Assembly: GCA_910579595.1 (NCBI GenBank)
Contig: CAJTVM010000001.1
Location: 1-64,000, forward strand
Source of the DNA: an uncultured Oscillospiraceae bacterium
GTDB taxonomy: Bacteria > Bacillota > Clostridia > Oscillospirales > Oscillospiraceae
Direction of reading: 5' to 3'
DNA: 64,000 nucleotides
Made by a program: the position numbers and the translations under genes. Below the pieces are notes generated by a model, which did not search any database, was not told the origin of the DNA, and was given only the letters and a program-made list of their open reading frames with translations. Positions 38,487-47,911 of this stretch are shown here, piece by piece (position 1 is the stretch's first letter; every line of letters begins with the position of its first letter).

Positions 38487-39152
38487 TCAACCCTCCGTTA
38501 AATTCAAATAGATGCAGCGCACCACGCCGCCCAGCAGCTGGATGTTGTCAATGATCTCCTGGGTAAGGGACTGGTCGCACTCCAGCACCATGACGGACAG
38601 ACCCTCCCGGCGGTCCCGGTAGAGCTGCATATTGGCGATGTTCACCCCGTGGCGGGCCAGGCAGGAGCTGACCTCGGACACAATACCGGGCTTGTCCTGG
38701 TTGCGCACCACCAGGGTGGGCAGATCGCCGGAAAAGGCGGCGGCCATGCCGTCGATGGAGTTCACCCGGATGCGCCCGCCTCCCAGAGAGGAGGCGTTGA
38801 CCACCACGGTGCGGCCCCACTCGCCGATAAGGGTCATGACGGCGGTATTGGGGTGGGCATCCCGGAGATCCACCGTCTGGATATGTACCTCCATCCGGTT
38901 CTCCTTGGCCAGCTGGAAGCTGCGGGGTATGTCCGGATCGTCGGGCTTCATGGCCAGCAGACCGGCCACGATGGCCTTGTCGGTGCCGTGGCCCGCGCCG
39001 GTGGCGGCGAAGGATCCATGCAGGGCGATGTTGGCCCGCGCCGGCTGGAAGCCCAGCAGCTTGCGGCCCACAAAGCCTATCCGGACGGCCCCGGCGGTGT
39101 GGGATGAGGACGGGCCTACCATGACGGGACCCATGATGTCGAAAATATTCAA
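38487..39152 (-). CDS. sdaAB: L-serine ammonia-lyase, iron-sulfur-dependent, beta subunit
   Basis: 221 residues from a TTG start with AGGTGG 9 bases before. The N-terminal serine dehydratase beta domain has FDIMGPVMVGPSSSHTAGAV; the C-terminus (about 145-215) is an ACT domain (LPTLVVRNQDKPGIVSEVSS). Pairs with the alpha subunit encoded immediately downstream. Promoter at 39189-39217. Confidence 0.95.
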   Translation of the reverse strand: MNIFDIMGPVMVGPSSSHTAGAVRIGFVGRKLLGFQPARANIALHGSFAATGAGHGTDKAIVAGLLAMKPDDPDIPRSFQLAKENRMEVHIQTVDLRDAHPNTAVMTLIGEWGRTVVVNASSLGGGRIRVNSIDGMAAAFSGDLPTLVVRNQDKPGIVSEVSSCLARHGVNIANMQLYRDRREGLSVMVLECDQSLTQEIIDNIQLLGGVVRCIYLNLTEG

Positions 39153-39188
39153 AAGAAAGCACCACCTTAACGGTCAAATATAATTATG

Positions 39189-39217
39189 ATTGTAGCACAA
39201 TCTTTGACAGGCCGCAA
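39189..39217 (-). promoter_or_regulatory. Promoter of sdaAB-sdaAA
   Basis: Minus strand TTGCGG (39212-39217), 17-base spacer, TACAAT (39189-39194). The 164-bp repeat begins 5 bases upstream of the -35. Confidence 0.5.
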
Positions 39218-39221
39218 GCTT

Positions 39222-39385
39222 AGAACCTGTATTCACAGCCGAAACCGCCGGATGGGCGAGGGATTTTCCCGTCAGGCAAGGCAAATTTTCGCAGGAATCA
39301 TTGCGTTTATTTCAAGAAAATTTAACGCGGCATGGAGGGAAAAGACCCGGCCAGACGGTGAATCGAGGTTGTGAATACAGGTTCT
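39222..39385. mobile_element. 164-bp inverted-repeat element, copy 1
   Basis: Ends are AGAACCTGTATTCACA and its reverse complement TGTGAATACAGGTTCT, extending to about 19 bp with one mismatch. TTA flanks both sides if the element is taken as GAACCT..AGGTTC, a possible 3-bp target duplication. About 96% identical to the copy at 47642-47805. It contains an open frame in both copies but no ribosome site, so it is treated as a non-autonomous MITE-like repeat. Confidence 0.8.
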
Positions 39386-39388
39386 TAG

Positions 39389-39428
39389 AAAAGCGCGGCC
39401 CGGAACAGTTTCCGTGCCGCGCTTTCTT
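39389..39428 (-). terminator. Terminator of the CNNM/CorC gene
   Basis: AAAAGCGCGGC pairs with GCCGCGCTTTC (inner CGGAA/TTCCG also pairs); the minus strand ends in TTTTCT. Confidence 0.7.
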
Positions 39429-40774
39429 TATTCCTCCCGGGCATCCTCCGGGGCAGGCTCCAGCCTGGACACCAGCGCCCACTCCACCCGCCGGTCGGTG
39501 AAGTTCAGCACCTTGATGTGCAGTCCCCAGGCGTCCACCTCGATCTGCGCCCCGTCCTCGGGGATGACGGAGATTTGGGCGAACACCAGCCCGCCCAGAG
39601 TGTCGGATTCCTCCTCCTCAGGGAACTCCATGTCCAGGGCCTCCGCCACCGTTTCCAGATCACAGGAGCCGGACACCTTCCATACCCCCGGCTCCGTCTG
39701 CTCGATCTCCTTTTCCTCCAGGGGGTCGAACTCGTCGTAGATGTTGCCCACGATCTCCTCCAGCAGATCCTCCATGGTGACAAGGCCGGAGGTGCCGCCG
39801 TATTCGTCCACCACGATGGCCATATGTACCTTTTTGCTCTGCATATCCCGGAACAGCACGTCGGTGCGCACCGATTCCGGCACGAAGTAGGCGGGGCGGA
39901 TCAGCGCCCCCAGGGGCTTGGGGTCCTCCTCCTGAGCGTTGAGCAGGAAGTCCCGGGCATTGAGTATGCCCACGATGTCGTCCGCGTCCTCCTGGTACAC
40001 GGGGAAGCGGGAGCGGCCAGAGGTGAGGATGGCGTGGAGCACATCGTCTTTGGCGTCCTCCGCCCACACCATCACCATATCGGTGCGGTGAATCATCACA
40101 TCCTCGGCGGTGGTATTGTTAAACTCGAAAATGTTCTCGATAAGCTCCTTTTCCGAGGCTTCGATGGCGCCCCGCTCCTCCCCCAGGTCCACCATCATGC
40201 GGATCTCGTCCTCGCTGACGTCCTCCGGGTCGGCATTGGGGTCGATGTGCAGCAGGCGCAGCACGCCGTTGGTGGATTTGGACAGCAGCCAGATGACGGG
40301 CCGGAACACCGCCGCCACCACGCACACCGGGCCAAGGGCAAACCGGGCCACCCCTTCCGTTTTCTTCATCGCGATGCGCTTGGGCGCCAGCTCGCCCAGC
40401 ACCAGGCTGAAGTAAGAAAGCACCACGGTGATGAGCACCACCATCAGGTTGTTCAGCGCGGCGGGGGACAGGGCGGTGACCCCCACATCGCCGACCAGCC
40501 AGTCCACCAGCGGATCGGAAAAGCTGTCGGCGGCGAAGGCGGAGGACAGGAACCCCGCCAGGGTAATGGCGATCTGGATAGCGGACAGGAAATGATCCGG
40601 GGTCTGGGTGAGGGAGAGCAGCTTGGCCGCCTTTTTGTCCCCCTCCTCGGCCTGGCGGCGCAGCTTCGTCTCGGACAGGGAGATGACGGCGATCTCCGCC
40701 GCGGCAAAAAAGGCGTTGACCAGGATCAGGACGATCAGGATGATCAGTTTCGGTAATAACGGGTCGTCGGGCAA
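39428..40774 (-). CDS. CNNM/CorC-type hemolysin-family transporter
   Basis: 448 residues: DUF21/CNNM membrane domain with four helices (about 8-190, IILIVLILVNAFFAAAEIAV, LAPKRIAMKK), a tandem CBS pair (about 205-330, EDVMIHRTDMV and VVDEYGGTSGLVTMEDLLEE) and a C-terminal CorC_HlyC domain (about 350-430). Such proteins export or regulate Mg/Co. Start taken as TTG at 40774 because AGGAGG lies 9 bases before it; the longer GTG frame has a ribosome site only 2 bases away. Confidence 0.92.
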   Translation of the reverse strand: MPDDPLLPKLIILIVLILVNAFFAAAEIAVISLSETKLRRQAEEGDKKAAKLLSLTQTPDHFLSAIQIAITLAGFLSSAFAADSFSDPLVDWLVGDVGVTALSPAALNNLMVVLITVVLSYFSLVLGELAPKRIAMKKTEGVARFALGPVCVVAAVFRPVIWLLSKSTNGVLRLLHIDPNADPEDVSEDEIRMMVDLGEERGAIEASEKELIENIFEFNNTTAEDVMIHRTDMVMVWAEDAKDDVLHAILTSGRSRFPVYQEDADDIVGILNARDFLLNAQEEDPKPLGALIRPAYFVPESVRTDVLFRDMQSKKVHMAIVVDEYGGTSGLVTMEDLLEEIVGNIYDEFDPLEEKEIEQTEPGVWKVSGSCDLETVAEALDMEFPEEEESDTLGGLVFAQISVIPEDGAQIEVDAWGLHIKVLNFTDRRVEWALVSRLEPAPEDAREE

Positions 40775-40955
40775 GATGGATAACCTCCTATTTTTTGACG
40801 GTCTGATTGGATTCACCGCTCCATTCTATGCGGCACAGGCCTCAATGGAGTACAGTATACCAGTTTTTCCGCAAAAAGCAATAGGTTCCCGTTGGGACGT
40901 TTCTGTTCCGGCGGCCTTTTCCCCGGCCGGGGGATGGAAATCCGCTGATTTTCCA

Positions 40956-40984
40956 TTGCGCTCCCGCTCCTTTTGTGGTACAAT
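40956..40984 (+). promoter_or_regulatory. Promoter of ilvD
   Basis: TTGCGC (40956-40961), 17-base spacer, TACAAT (40979-40984). Confidence 0.55.
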
Positions 40985-41036
40985 GCTTCAACATACCTTA
41001 CATATTATATAGAATCCTACAAAGGAGACTTGCGCT

Positions 41037-42698
41037 ATGCGTTCCGACAATGTGAAAAAAGGCGTCCCCACCGCCCCCAACCGCTCCCTGTTCTATGCCC
41101 TGGGCTACACCAAGGAGGAGCTGGAGCGGCCCCTCATCGGTGTGGTATGCTCCTATAACGAGATCGTCCCCGGCCACATGAACCTGGACAAGATTGCCGA
41201 GGCGGTGAAGGCCGGCGTCCGGGCCGCGGGAGGCACCCCCATCGAGTTCCCCGCCATTGCCGTGTGCGACGGCATCGCCATGGGCCACGTTGGTATGAAA
41301 TACTCCCTGGTCACCCGGGATCTGATTGCCGATTCCACCGAGGCCATGGCCATGGCCCACCAGTTCGACGGCCTGGTGATGATCCCCAACTGCGACAAGA
41401 ACGTCCCCGGCCTGCTCATGGCGGCGGCGCGGGTGAATATCCCTACCATTTTCTGCTCCGGCGGGCCCATGCTGGCGGGGCGGCTGAACGACGGGCGGCG
41501 CACCTGCCTGTCCCATATGTTTGAGGCCGTGGGCGGCTATTATGCCGGCAAGCTGGACGAAGCGGGCGTGGAGGAATACGAAAACTGCGCCTGCCCCACC
41601 TGCGGCTCCTGCTCCGGTATGTACACCGCAAACTCCATGAACTGCCTTACCGAGGCCATCGGCATGGGCCTTGCGGGCAACGGCACCATCCCCGCCGTGT
41701 GGTCGGCCCGCCTGCGGCTGGCCAAGCACGCCGGGATGCAGATCATGGAGCTGGTGAAAAAGGACATCAAGCCCCGGGACATCATGACCGAGGCCGCCTT
41801 CCACAACGCCGAGACGGTGGACATGGCCCTGGGCTGCTCCACCAACACCATGCTCCACCTGCCCGCTATCGCCCACGAGTGCGGCATTGAGCTGGATCTG
41901 GATCTGTCCAACGAGATCTCCTCCAAAACCCCCAACCTGTGCCACCTGGCCCCCGCCGGGGACACCTACATGGAGGATCTGGAGGGCGCGGGGGGCGTCC
42001 ACGCCGTAATGATGGAGCTGACGAAAAAGGGCCTGCTGGACACCTCCGTCATGACCTGCACCGGCAAGACCTTAGGCGAAAACCTGGAGGGCGTGACCAA
42101 CCGGGATCACAACCTGATCCGGCCCATCGACAGCCCCTATTCCGCCGACGGCGGCATCGCCGTCCTCAAGGGCAACCTGGCCCCCGAGGGCTGCGTGGTG
42201 AAGCGCTCCGCCGTGTCAGCCGAGATGATGCGCCACCAGGGTCCCGCCCGTGTGTTCAACTCTGAGGAGGAGGCCATCGAGGCCATCTACGCGGGCAAAA
42301 TCGCGGCGGGCGACGTGGTGGTGATCCGCTACGAAGGCCCCAAGGGCGGGCCTGGGATGCGGGAGATGCTCAACCCCACCTCCGCCATCGCGGGCATGGG
42401 GCTGGACAAGGACGTGGCGCTGATCACCGATGGCCGGTTCTCCGGCGCGACCCGGGGCGCGTCCATCGGACACGTCTGTCCCGAGGCCGCCCAGGGCGGA
42501 GCGATCGCCTTCGTGGAGGAGGGCGACCAGATCGCCATCGACATCCCCGCCTGCAAAATCGAGCTGCTGGTGGACGATGAAACCCTGGCCGCACGGAAAG
42601 CCGCCTGGGTCTGCCCTGAGCCGAAAATTAAGACCGGCTATCTGGCCCGCTACGCCAAGCTGGTCACCTCCGCCGCCCGGGGCGCGGTGCTGGAGTAA
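41037..42698 (+). CDS. ilvD: Dihydroxy-acid dehydratase
   Basis: 553 residues, complete. Cluster ligands lie in [14 protein letters not shown] and [18 protein letters not shown]; the C-terminal [20 protein letters not shown] is the conserved active-site segment. It dehydrates dihydroxy acids to the branched 2-oxo acids, following IlvC. AAAGGAGAC precedes the ATG by 8 bases. Transcribed alone, apart from ilvBNC; leuABCD and ilvE are not in the window. Confidence 0.97.
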   Translation: MRSDNVKKGVPTAPNRSLFYALGYTKEELERPLIGVVCSYNEIVPGHMNLDKIAEAVKAGVRAAGGTPIEFPAIAVCDGIAMGHVGMKYSLVTRDLIADSTEAMAMAHQFDGLVMIPNCDKNVPGLLMAAARVNIPTIFCSGGPMLAGRLNDGRRTCLSHMFEAVGGYYAGKLDEAGVEEYENCACPTCGSCSGMYTANSMNCLTEAIGMGLAGNGTIPAVWSARLRLAKHAGMQIMELVKKDIKPRDIMTEAAFHNAETVDMALGCSTNTMLHLPAIAHECGIELDLDLSNEISSKTPNLCHLAPAGDTYMEDLEGAGGVHAVMMELTKKGLLDTSVMTCTGKTLGENLEGVTNRDHNLIRPIDSPYSADGGIAVLKGNLAPEGCVVKRSAVSAEMMRHQGPARVFNSEEEAIEAIYAGKIAAGDVVVIRYEGPKGGPGMREMLNPTSAIAGMGLDKDVALITDGRFSGATRGASIGHVCPEAAQGGAIAFVEEGDQIAIDIPACKIELLVDDETLAARKAAWVCPEPKIKTGYLARYAKLVTSAARGAVLE

Positions 42699-42713
42699 TT
42701 GATCTCTTCCTTT

Positions 42714-42747
42714 CCCGCAAAGCGGCCGGGTATGGCCGTTTTGCGGG
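42714..42747 (+). terminator. Probable terminator after ilvD
   Basis: 14-bp stem CCCGCAAAGCGGCC / GGCCGTTTTGCGGG with one G-T pair and a 6-base loop; the T-run comes 11 bases later. Confidence 0.55.
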
Positions 42748-42794
42748 ATTGCGCACGTTTTTCCCAATCTTTTTGACGAATCGAGCTGATTGAT

Positions 42795-44177
42795 TTGAAG
42801 ATCATTATCGCCGGGGCCGGCAAGGTGGGGGGCACCGTGGCCGAGCATTTGGCGGACGAGGGCCACAGCGTCACCATTGTGGATATGTCCGACAGCACCC
42901 TGAACCGGCTGGGCAACCAGTTGGACGTGATGTGCCTAAAGGGCAACTGCGCGTCCCGGGATATCCTGGTGGAGGCCGGGGCGAAGGACTGCGACGTACT
43001 GGTGGCCGCCACCGCCTCCGACGAGATCAACCTGCTGTGCTGCCACTGTGCCCACAACATCGGCGTGCCCTACACCGTGGCCCGGGTCCGGGGCACCGAG
43101 TACGCCAAGGATCTGGACACCATGAAGCGGGATCTGGGCATCACCATGCTGATCAACCCGGAGTTTGCCTCCGCGGTGGAGATCTCCCGGCTGCTGCGTT
43201 TCCCCTCCGCCGCCAACATCGACACCTTTGCCCGGGGCCGGGTGGAGCTGATCTCCTTCCATATCCAGGAGGACGATTTTCTGGCCGGGCGGTCCCTGGC
43301 CTCCCTGTCCTCCAAGATCCAGGGCCTGCCGGTGCTGTTCTGCACCGTGGAGCGGGGGGACAGCGTGTTCATCCCCAATGGCTCCACCGTGCTGGCCAAG
43401 GACGACCGGGTTTACATGGCGGGCACCCCCAACGGCATCCACCAGTTTTTCAAGCTGCTGGGCCGTGAGGCCCACCGTATCCGCAGCGTGTTCATCATCG
43501 GCGGCGGGCGGATTGCTTATTATCTGCTGCGCCAGCTGGAGCGGCTGGGCATGAACTGCAAAGTGGTGGAGAAGAACGATACGCGCTGCCGGTCGCTGGC
43601 GGAAGAGTTCCCCCACAGCCTGATCCTCCAGGGGGACGGCACCGACCCGGAACTGCTGGACGAGGAGCGCATGACCTCCAGCGACGCTTTTATCGCCCTG
43701 ACCGACCGGGACGAGGACAACCTCATCATCTCCCTCTACGCCCACCAGGCGGGAGTGTCCAAGGTGGTGGCCAAGTCCAACCGGCAGAACTACACCTCCA
43801 TCGCCCGCTCCGCCGGGGTGGAGTCGGTGGTATCCCCCAAGCTCACCACCGTGGGGCAGATCCTGCGCATGGTGCGGGGGCTGCAAAACTCCAAAGGCAG
43901 CGCCATGACCGCTTTGTACCGCATCTCGGAGGGGCGGGCGGAGGCCATGGAGTTCGTGGTGGCCCCCACCACCCGGAACCTGGGCGTCCCGCTGAAGGAT
44001 CTGAAGCTGAAAAAGGGCATTCTGATCGCCGTCATTGTCCGGGACTCCAAGGTGATCATACCAGAAGGCTCCACCTCCCTGGAGCGGGGGGACAACGTGA
44101 TCGTGGTGGCCCGGGACAGCGGGATTTTGGATCTCAACGATATCTATGATGGCAGCGGCCTGAGGGCGGGAGGCTGA
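42795..44177 (+). CDS. trkA: Trk system potassium uptake regulatory protein TrkA
   Basis: 460 residues from a TTG start; duplicate RCK architecture: RCK_N 1 (about 1-120, KIIIAGAGKVGGTVAEHLAD), RCK_C 1 (140-220), RCK_N 2 (230-350, RSVFIIGGGRIAYYLLRQLE), RCK_C 2 (370-455). Binds NAD(H)/ATP and gates the TrkH channel. The ribosome site is weak, with GAGCTGAT about 8 bases upstream, so the exact start is less certain than the identity. Ends 4 bases before trkH. Confidence 0.94.
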   Translation: MKIIIAGAGKVGGTVAEHLADEGHSVTIVDMSDSTLNRLGNQLDVMCLKGNCASRDILVEAGAKDCDVLVAATASDEINLLCCHCAHNIGVPYTVARVRGTEYAKDLDTMKRDLGITMLINPEFASAVEISRLLRFPSAANIDTFARGRVELISFHIQEDDFLAGRSLASLSSKIQGLPVLFCTVERGDSVFIPNGSTVLAKDDRVYMAGTPNGIHQFFKLLGREAHRIRSVFIIGGGRIAYYLLRQLERLGMNCKVVEKNDTRCRSLAEEFPHSLILQGDGTDPELLDEERMTSSDAFIALTDRDEDNLIISLYAHQAGVSKVVAKSNRQNYTSIARSAGVESVVSPKLTTVGQILRMVRGLQNSKGSAMTALYRISEGRAEAMEFVVAPTTRNLGVPLKDLKLKKGILIAVIVRDSKVIIPEGSTSLERGDNVIVVARDSGILDLNDIYDGSGLRAGG

Positions 44178-44181
44178 TTGG

Positions 44182-45621
44182 ATGAATTTCAAGCTGGTAG
44201 CGCGCATCACCGGTTTTACCCTGCTCATTGAGGCGGGGGCGATGCTCATACCCATGGCGGTGGCCATGTTCTACGGGGAGAGTCCCACGCCGTTTTTGTG
44301 CTCCATCCTGATCATCCTGGCCGCCGCTTTTGTGCCGGTGCTCCTGTTCAAGCCCAAAAAGGACTTTTTTGCCCGGGAAGGTTTTTTCACCGTGGGCCTG
44401 ATCTGGGTGCTGTTCGGGGCCTTTGGGGCGCTGCCCTTTTGGTTCTCCCGCCAATTCGGCCCCTACGTGGACTGCTTTTTTGAGACGATCTCCGGCTTTA
44501 CCACCACCGGGGCCACCATCCTCACCGCCATTGAGGGCCTGCCCATGGGGCTGCTGTTCTGGCGATCCTTTACCCACTGGCTGGGGGGGATGGGGGTGCT
44601 GATCCTCACCACGGCGCTGCTGCCCTTTTTGGGCATCAGCTCCAACTTCCTGATCCGGGCGGAGAGCCCCGGCCCGGTGAAAAGCAAACTGGTGCCCAGG
44701 GCCTCCCAGTCCTCCAAGATTCTGTACACCATTTACTTTGTCCTTACGGTGCTGGAGACGCTGTGCCTGCGCGTCGCGGGTTTTAACTGGTATGATTCCA
44801 TTACCCATGCCATGTCCACCGCGGGCACCGGCGGCTTTTCCCGCATGAATTCCTCGGTGGGATCCTTTGGCAACCCGGCGGCGGAGATCATCATTACGGT
44901 GTTTATGCTGCTGTTCTCGGTGAATTTCGCCGTTTATTTCCTCATTATCACCGGCAAGGCGCGGCAGGCCCTGAAAAGCGACGAGCTGCGGTTTTTCCTC
45001 ATTATGGTGGCTGTCTCCACCGCCGCCATCGCCTGGAACATCCGGGAGATTTACGATACGGTGGGCGACTGCGTACGCTATGCCGCCTTCCAGGTGGCGT
45101 CCATTGTGTCCACCACCGGGTTTTCCTCCGCCAACTATGACCTTTGGCCGGAGTTTTCCAAAATGCTGCTGGTGGTGCTCACCCTGATCGGGGCCTGCGC
45201 CGGCTCCACCGGCGGCGGCATCAAATGCAGCCGAATCCTTATCCTCATCCGCTCCGCCGGACGGGAGGTGCGCTCCATCGTCCATCCCAGGGCGGTGTCT
45301 GTGGTGCGCCTGGACGGCGCGCCTTTGTCCGAGGCCACCCTCCATACCACCCAGTGCTATTTCATCATCAACCTGTTCCTGGTGTTCGGATCGGCCATTG
45401 TGGTGGGGCTGGACAACTTCTCCTTCGGCACCACCCTTACCGCCGTGATCACCTGCATCAGCAACGTAGGCCCCGGCCTGGAGCTGGTGGGTCCGGCGGG
45501 GAATTTCGCCGCCTTCTCAGTGCTGAGCAAGCTGGCGCTGTCCTTCCTGATGGTGCTGGGCCGTCTGGAGATGTACCCCATTCTGGTATTGTTCAGCCGC
45601 TCGGCGTGGAAGCGATCCTGA
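44182..45621 (+). CDS. trkH: Trk potassium transporter membrane subunit TrkH
   Basis: 479 residues, eight-plus membrane helices in four M-P-M repeats. Selectivity-filter segments appear as GFTTTGATI, STAGTGGFS, STTGFSS and SNVGPG. GGGAGG before the ATG. Potassium uptake driven with TrkA encoded directly upstream. Confidence 0.95.
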   Translation: MNFKLVARITGFTLLIEAGAMLIPMAVAMFYGESPTPFLCSILIILAAAFVPVLLFKPKKDFFAREGFFTVGLIWVLFGAFGALPFWFSRQFGPYVDCFFETISGFTTTGATILTAIEGLPMGLLFWRSFTHWLGGMGVLILTTALLPFLGISSNFLIRAESPGPVKSKLVPRASQSSKILYTIYFVLTVLETLCLRVAGFNWYDSITHAMSTAGTGGFSRMNSSVGSFGNPAAEIIITVFMLLFSVNFAVYFLIITGKARQALKSDELRFFLIMVAVSTAAIAWNIREIYDTVGDCVRYAAFQVASIVSTTGFSSANYDLWPEFSKMLLVVLTLIGACAGSTGGGIKCSRILILIRSAGREVRSIVHPRAVSVVRLDGAPLSEATLHTTQCYFIINLFLVFGSAIVVGLDNFSFGTTLTAVITCISNVGPGLELVGPAGNFAAFSVLSKLALSFLMVLGRLEMYPILVLFSRSAWKRS

Positions 45622-45636
45622 ATTCGGACGGAGTTT

Positions 45637-45864
45637 ATGTTATGTAAAGAAGTATCGCTATGCGTTATGATCAGGGCGCTTTGCCATGAATTGTTTCAGG
45701 GGTGGGAAAATGATCCCGATATATATGTTGACATGGATTCATACGCGCCATATCAATATAGCGAAAACGCGGTAAATCAATATTTTGATTCCAAGCAAGA
45801 TTCGTCCCGCGTTTTATTTGCCGTTAGGAGAGACGGCTTTCAGTATTACCGGTATGCGCGGTAA
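45637..45864 (+). pseudogene. GNAT acetyltransferase N-terminal fragment
   Basis: 75-codon AT-rich frame between trkH and the aminotransferase gene. From MIRALCHELFQGWENDPDIY on it reads like the N-terminus of a GNAT acetyltransferase (W-E-N-D-P-x-I-Y, then PYQYSENAVNQYF and SSRVLFAVRRDG) but stops before the acetyl-CoA-binding motif. Codon use and GC content differ from neighbours, pointing to a transferred gene that has been truncated. Confidence 0.5.
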
Positions 45865-45965
45865 GCGCCACAAAAGAGCATAAAACCCGCTGGCGGACAG
45901 TTCCGGTCATGCCGCATTTGCGCCCGGCAGCGGAAAGAGAATGGGTTTTGAAAGGGTTTTACGTT

Positions 45966-47177
45966 ATGAAATATGATTTTACTTCCATCATTGACCGCCG
46001 CGGGCGGGACGCCATCGCCGTGGACCACATCGGCCTGCCCGGCGGCTTTGCCCCCGGTGCGCCCCGGGAGGGCTTTGACGCCATCCCCATGTGGGTGGCG
46101 GACATGAATTTCCCCACCGTCCCCGCCATCCCCGACGCCATCATCGAGCGGGCCAAACACCCCGCTTACGGTTACTTCTCCCCCAGCGATGATTACTACA
46201 ACGCCATTATCCGCTGGCAGGAGGGGCGCAATGGCGTCACCGGGCTGTCCAAGGAGCATATCGGCTATGAAAACGGCGTGCTGGGCGGGGTGGTATCCGC
46301 GCTGAACGTGCTGTGCTCCCGGGGGGACAAGGTGCTGCTCCATTCCCCCACCTATGTGGGCTTCACCAACAGCCTCACCAATAATGGCTATTCCATCGTA
46401 CACAGTCCGCTGGCGCTGGACGAAAACGGCGTATGGCGGATGGATTTTGAGGACATGGAACGGAAAATCGTGGACAACCACATCCACGCCGCCGTGTTCT
46501 GCTCCCCCCATAACCCCTGCGGCCGGGTGTGGGAGCGCTGGGAGCTGGAGAAGGCCATGGATCTGTTCCGCAAGCATGATGTGTACGTGGTGTCCGACGA
46601 GATCTGGTCCGACCTCGTCCTGGACGGGTACAGGCACATCCCCACCCAGAGTGTCAGCGAGGACGCGCGGCAGCGCACTGTGGCGATGTACGCCCCCTCC
46701 AAAACCTTCAACCTGGCGGGGCTGATCGGCAGCTATCACATCATCTGCAACCAGCGGATCCGGGACAGGGTGATGAAGGAGTCCTCCCTGTGCCACTACA
46801 ACGCCATGAACGTGCTGTCCATGCACGCGCTGATTGCGGCCTACGGCCCCCAGGGGCAGGAGTGGCTGGACGAGCTGCGGCAAGTGCTGACCGGCAACGT
46901 GGACTTTGCCTGCGATTATATCGCGGCCCGCTTTGACGGCGTGAAGGTATTCAGGCCCCAGGGCACCTATATGCTGTTCCTGGACTGTACCGAATGGTGC
47001 AAGGCCCACGGCAAGACCATCGACGAGCTGGAAAAGGCCGGCTGGGACGTGGGGGTGGCGTGGCAGGACGGGCGGATGTTTCACGGTCCCTGCCACATCC
47101 GCATGAATTTGGCCCTGCCCCTGTCCCGGGTGCAAGAGGCGTTTGACAGGCTGGACAGGTACGTGTTTCGCGGGTAA
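45966..47177 (+). CDS. MalY/PatB-family aminotransferase (C-S lyase)
   Basis: 403 residues, PLP fold type I. IPMWVADMNFPTVPAI near the start, FCSPHNPCGRVW, VVSDEIWSDLVLDGY and the PLP lysine in APSKTFNLAGL are all present. PatB/MalY proteins cleave cystathionine and other cysteine conjugates to thiol, pyruvate and ammonia, or act as aminotransferases. GAAAGGG before the ATG at 45966; the longer frame is rejected. Single gene ending at a strong terminator. Confidence 0.93.
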   Translation: MKYDFTSIIDRRGRDAIAVDHIGLPGGFAPGAPREGFDAIPMWVADMNFPTVPAIPDAIIERAKHPAYGYFSPSDDYYNAIIRWQEGRNGVTGLSKEHIGYENGVLGGVVSALNVLCSRGDKVLLHSPTYVGFTNSLTNNGYSIVHSPLALDENGVWRMDFEDMERKIVDNHIHAAVFCSPHNPCGRVWERWELEKAMDLFRKHDVYVVSDEIWSDLVLDGYRHIPTQSVSEDARQRTVAMYAPSKTFNLAGLIGSYHIICNQRIRDRVMKESSLCHYNAMNVLSMHALIAAYGPQGQEWLDELRQVLTGNVDFACDYIAARFDGVKVFRPQGTYMLFLDCTEWCKAHGKTIDELEKAGWDVGVAWQDGRMFHGPCHIRMNLALPLSRVQEAFDRLDRYVFRG

Positions 47178-47181
47178 AGGC

Positions 47182-47219
47182 AAAAAAGGCCGTCTGCTTT
47201 GCGGCAGACGGCCTTTTTT
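47182..47219. terminator. Bidirectional terminator
   Basis: AAAAAAGGCCGTCTGC pairs with GCAGACGGCCTTTTTT around a 6-base loop; shared by the aminotransferase and the convergent thioesterase gene. Confidence 0.95.
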
Positions 47220-47610
47220 ACGCGTTCCCCTTGGCCCGCACCCGGCCCAGGAATTTTTCTGGTTTGATGATGAAGCGCTCATGGGTCCCCCCACCGATCT
47301 GCTCCGCCTCATCGTAGGCGGCTACGGCAAAGGTAATTTTCCGGCCCTCTACTGCGGTAACCTCCGCCTGCGCCCACACCTTCATGCCCACGGGGGTGGC
47401 GGCGTCGTGGGTGACGTCCAGCCGCGTCCCAACCGTGCCCTCATCGGGGGCAAGGCTGTCCTGGACGGCGGCCACGGCGGCCCCTTCCATCAGGGCGATC
47501 ATGTACGGCGTGGCGAACACAGGCACCAGCCCCGATCCCACCGCCTGGGCGGTGTTTTCCGGCGTGACCACGGTTTCCGCGCGCCCCTTCATCCCGACTT
47601 CAATTGGCAT
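47218..47610 (-). CDS. Hot-dog thioesterase, fluoroacetyl-CoA-thioesterase-like
   Basis: 130 residues of the small thioesterase (FlK-like) family: VTPENTAQAVGSGLVPVFAT, PYMIALMEGAAVAAVQ and VGTRLDVTHDAATPVG are the recognisable core, with the catalytic-region Thr/Glu/His placed as in FlK (E in LMEGA, H in THDAATP). Probably hydrolyses a short acyl-CoA. GGAGGG 6 bases before the ATG. Substrate unknown. Confidence 0.88.
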   Translation of the reverse strand: MPIEVGMKGRAETVVTPENTAQAVGSGLVPVFATPYMIALMEGAAVAAVQDSLAPDEGTVGTRLDVTHDAATPVGMKVWAQAEVTAVEGRKITFAVAAYDEAEQIGGGTHERFIIKPEKFLGRVRAKGNA

Positions 47611-47641
47611 AGCAATCCCTCCGTTGATTTTGTTGTTTATA

Positions 47642-47805
47642 AGAACCTGTATTCACAGCCGAAACCGCCGGATGGGCGAGGGGTTTTCCCGTCAGGCAAG
47701 GCAAATTTTCGCAGGAATCATTGTGTTTAGTTCAAGAAAACTTAACGCAGCATGGCGGGAAAAGACCCGGCCAGACGGTGAATTGAGGTTGTGAATACAG
47801 GTTCC
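47642..47805. mobile_element. 164-bp inverted-repeat element, copy 2
   Basis: Same length and ends as the copy at 39222-39385, same orientation, differing at about seven positions. It sits upstream of the thioesterase gene (31 bases before its start) and upstream of the MATE promoter. No clear target duplication here. Confidence 0.8.
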
Positions 47806-47846
47806 AAGTGTACACCATTCCGGCAGGTTTGGCAATATACGTACCT

Positions 47847-47874
47847 TTGCTTTCCGCCGGAAGCGTGCTATAAT
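47847..47874 (+). promoter_or_regulatory. Promoter of the MATE exporter gene
   Basis: TTGCTT (47847-47852), 16-base spacer, TATAAT (47869-47874). Confidence 0.55.
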
Positions 47875-47911
47875 ATTTTCAGAATTGAGATTTTGACAAT
47901 GAGGTGGCAAT

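Noticed and set aside
39186..39374. 62-codon ORF within repeat copy 1 (similar one in copy 2)
   Set aside because: Lies inside the inverted-repeat element, no ribosome site, and start context differs between the copies; more likely relic or chance.
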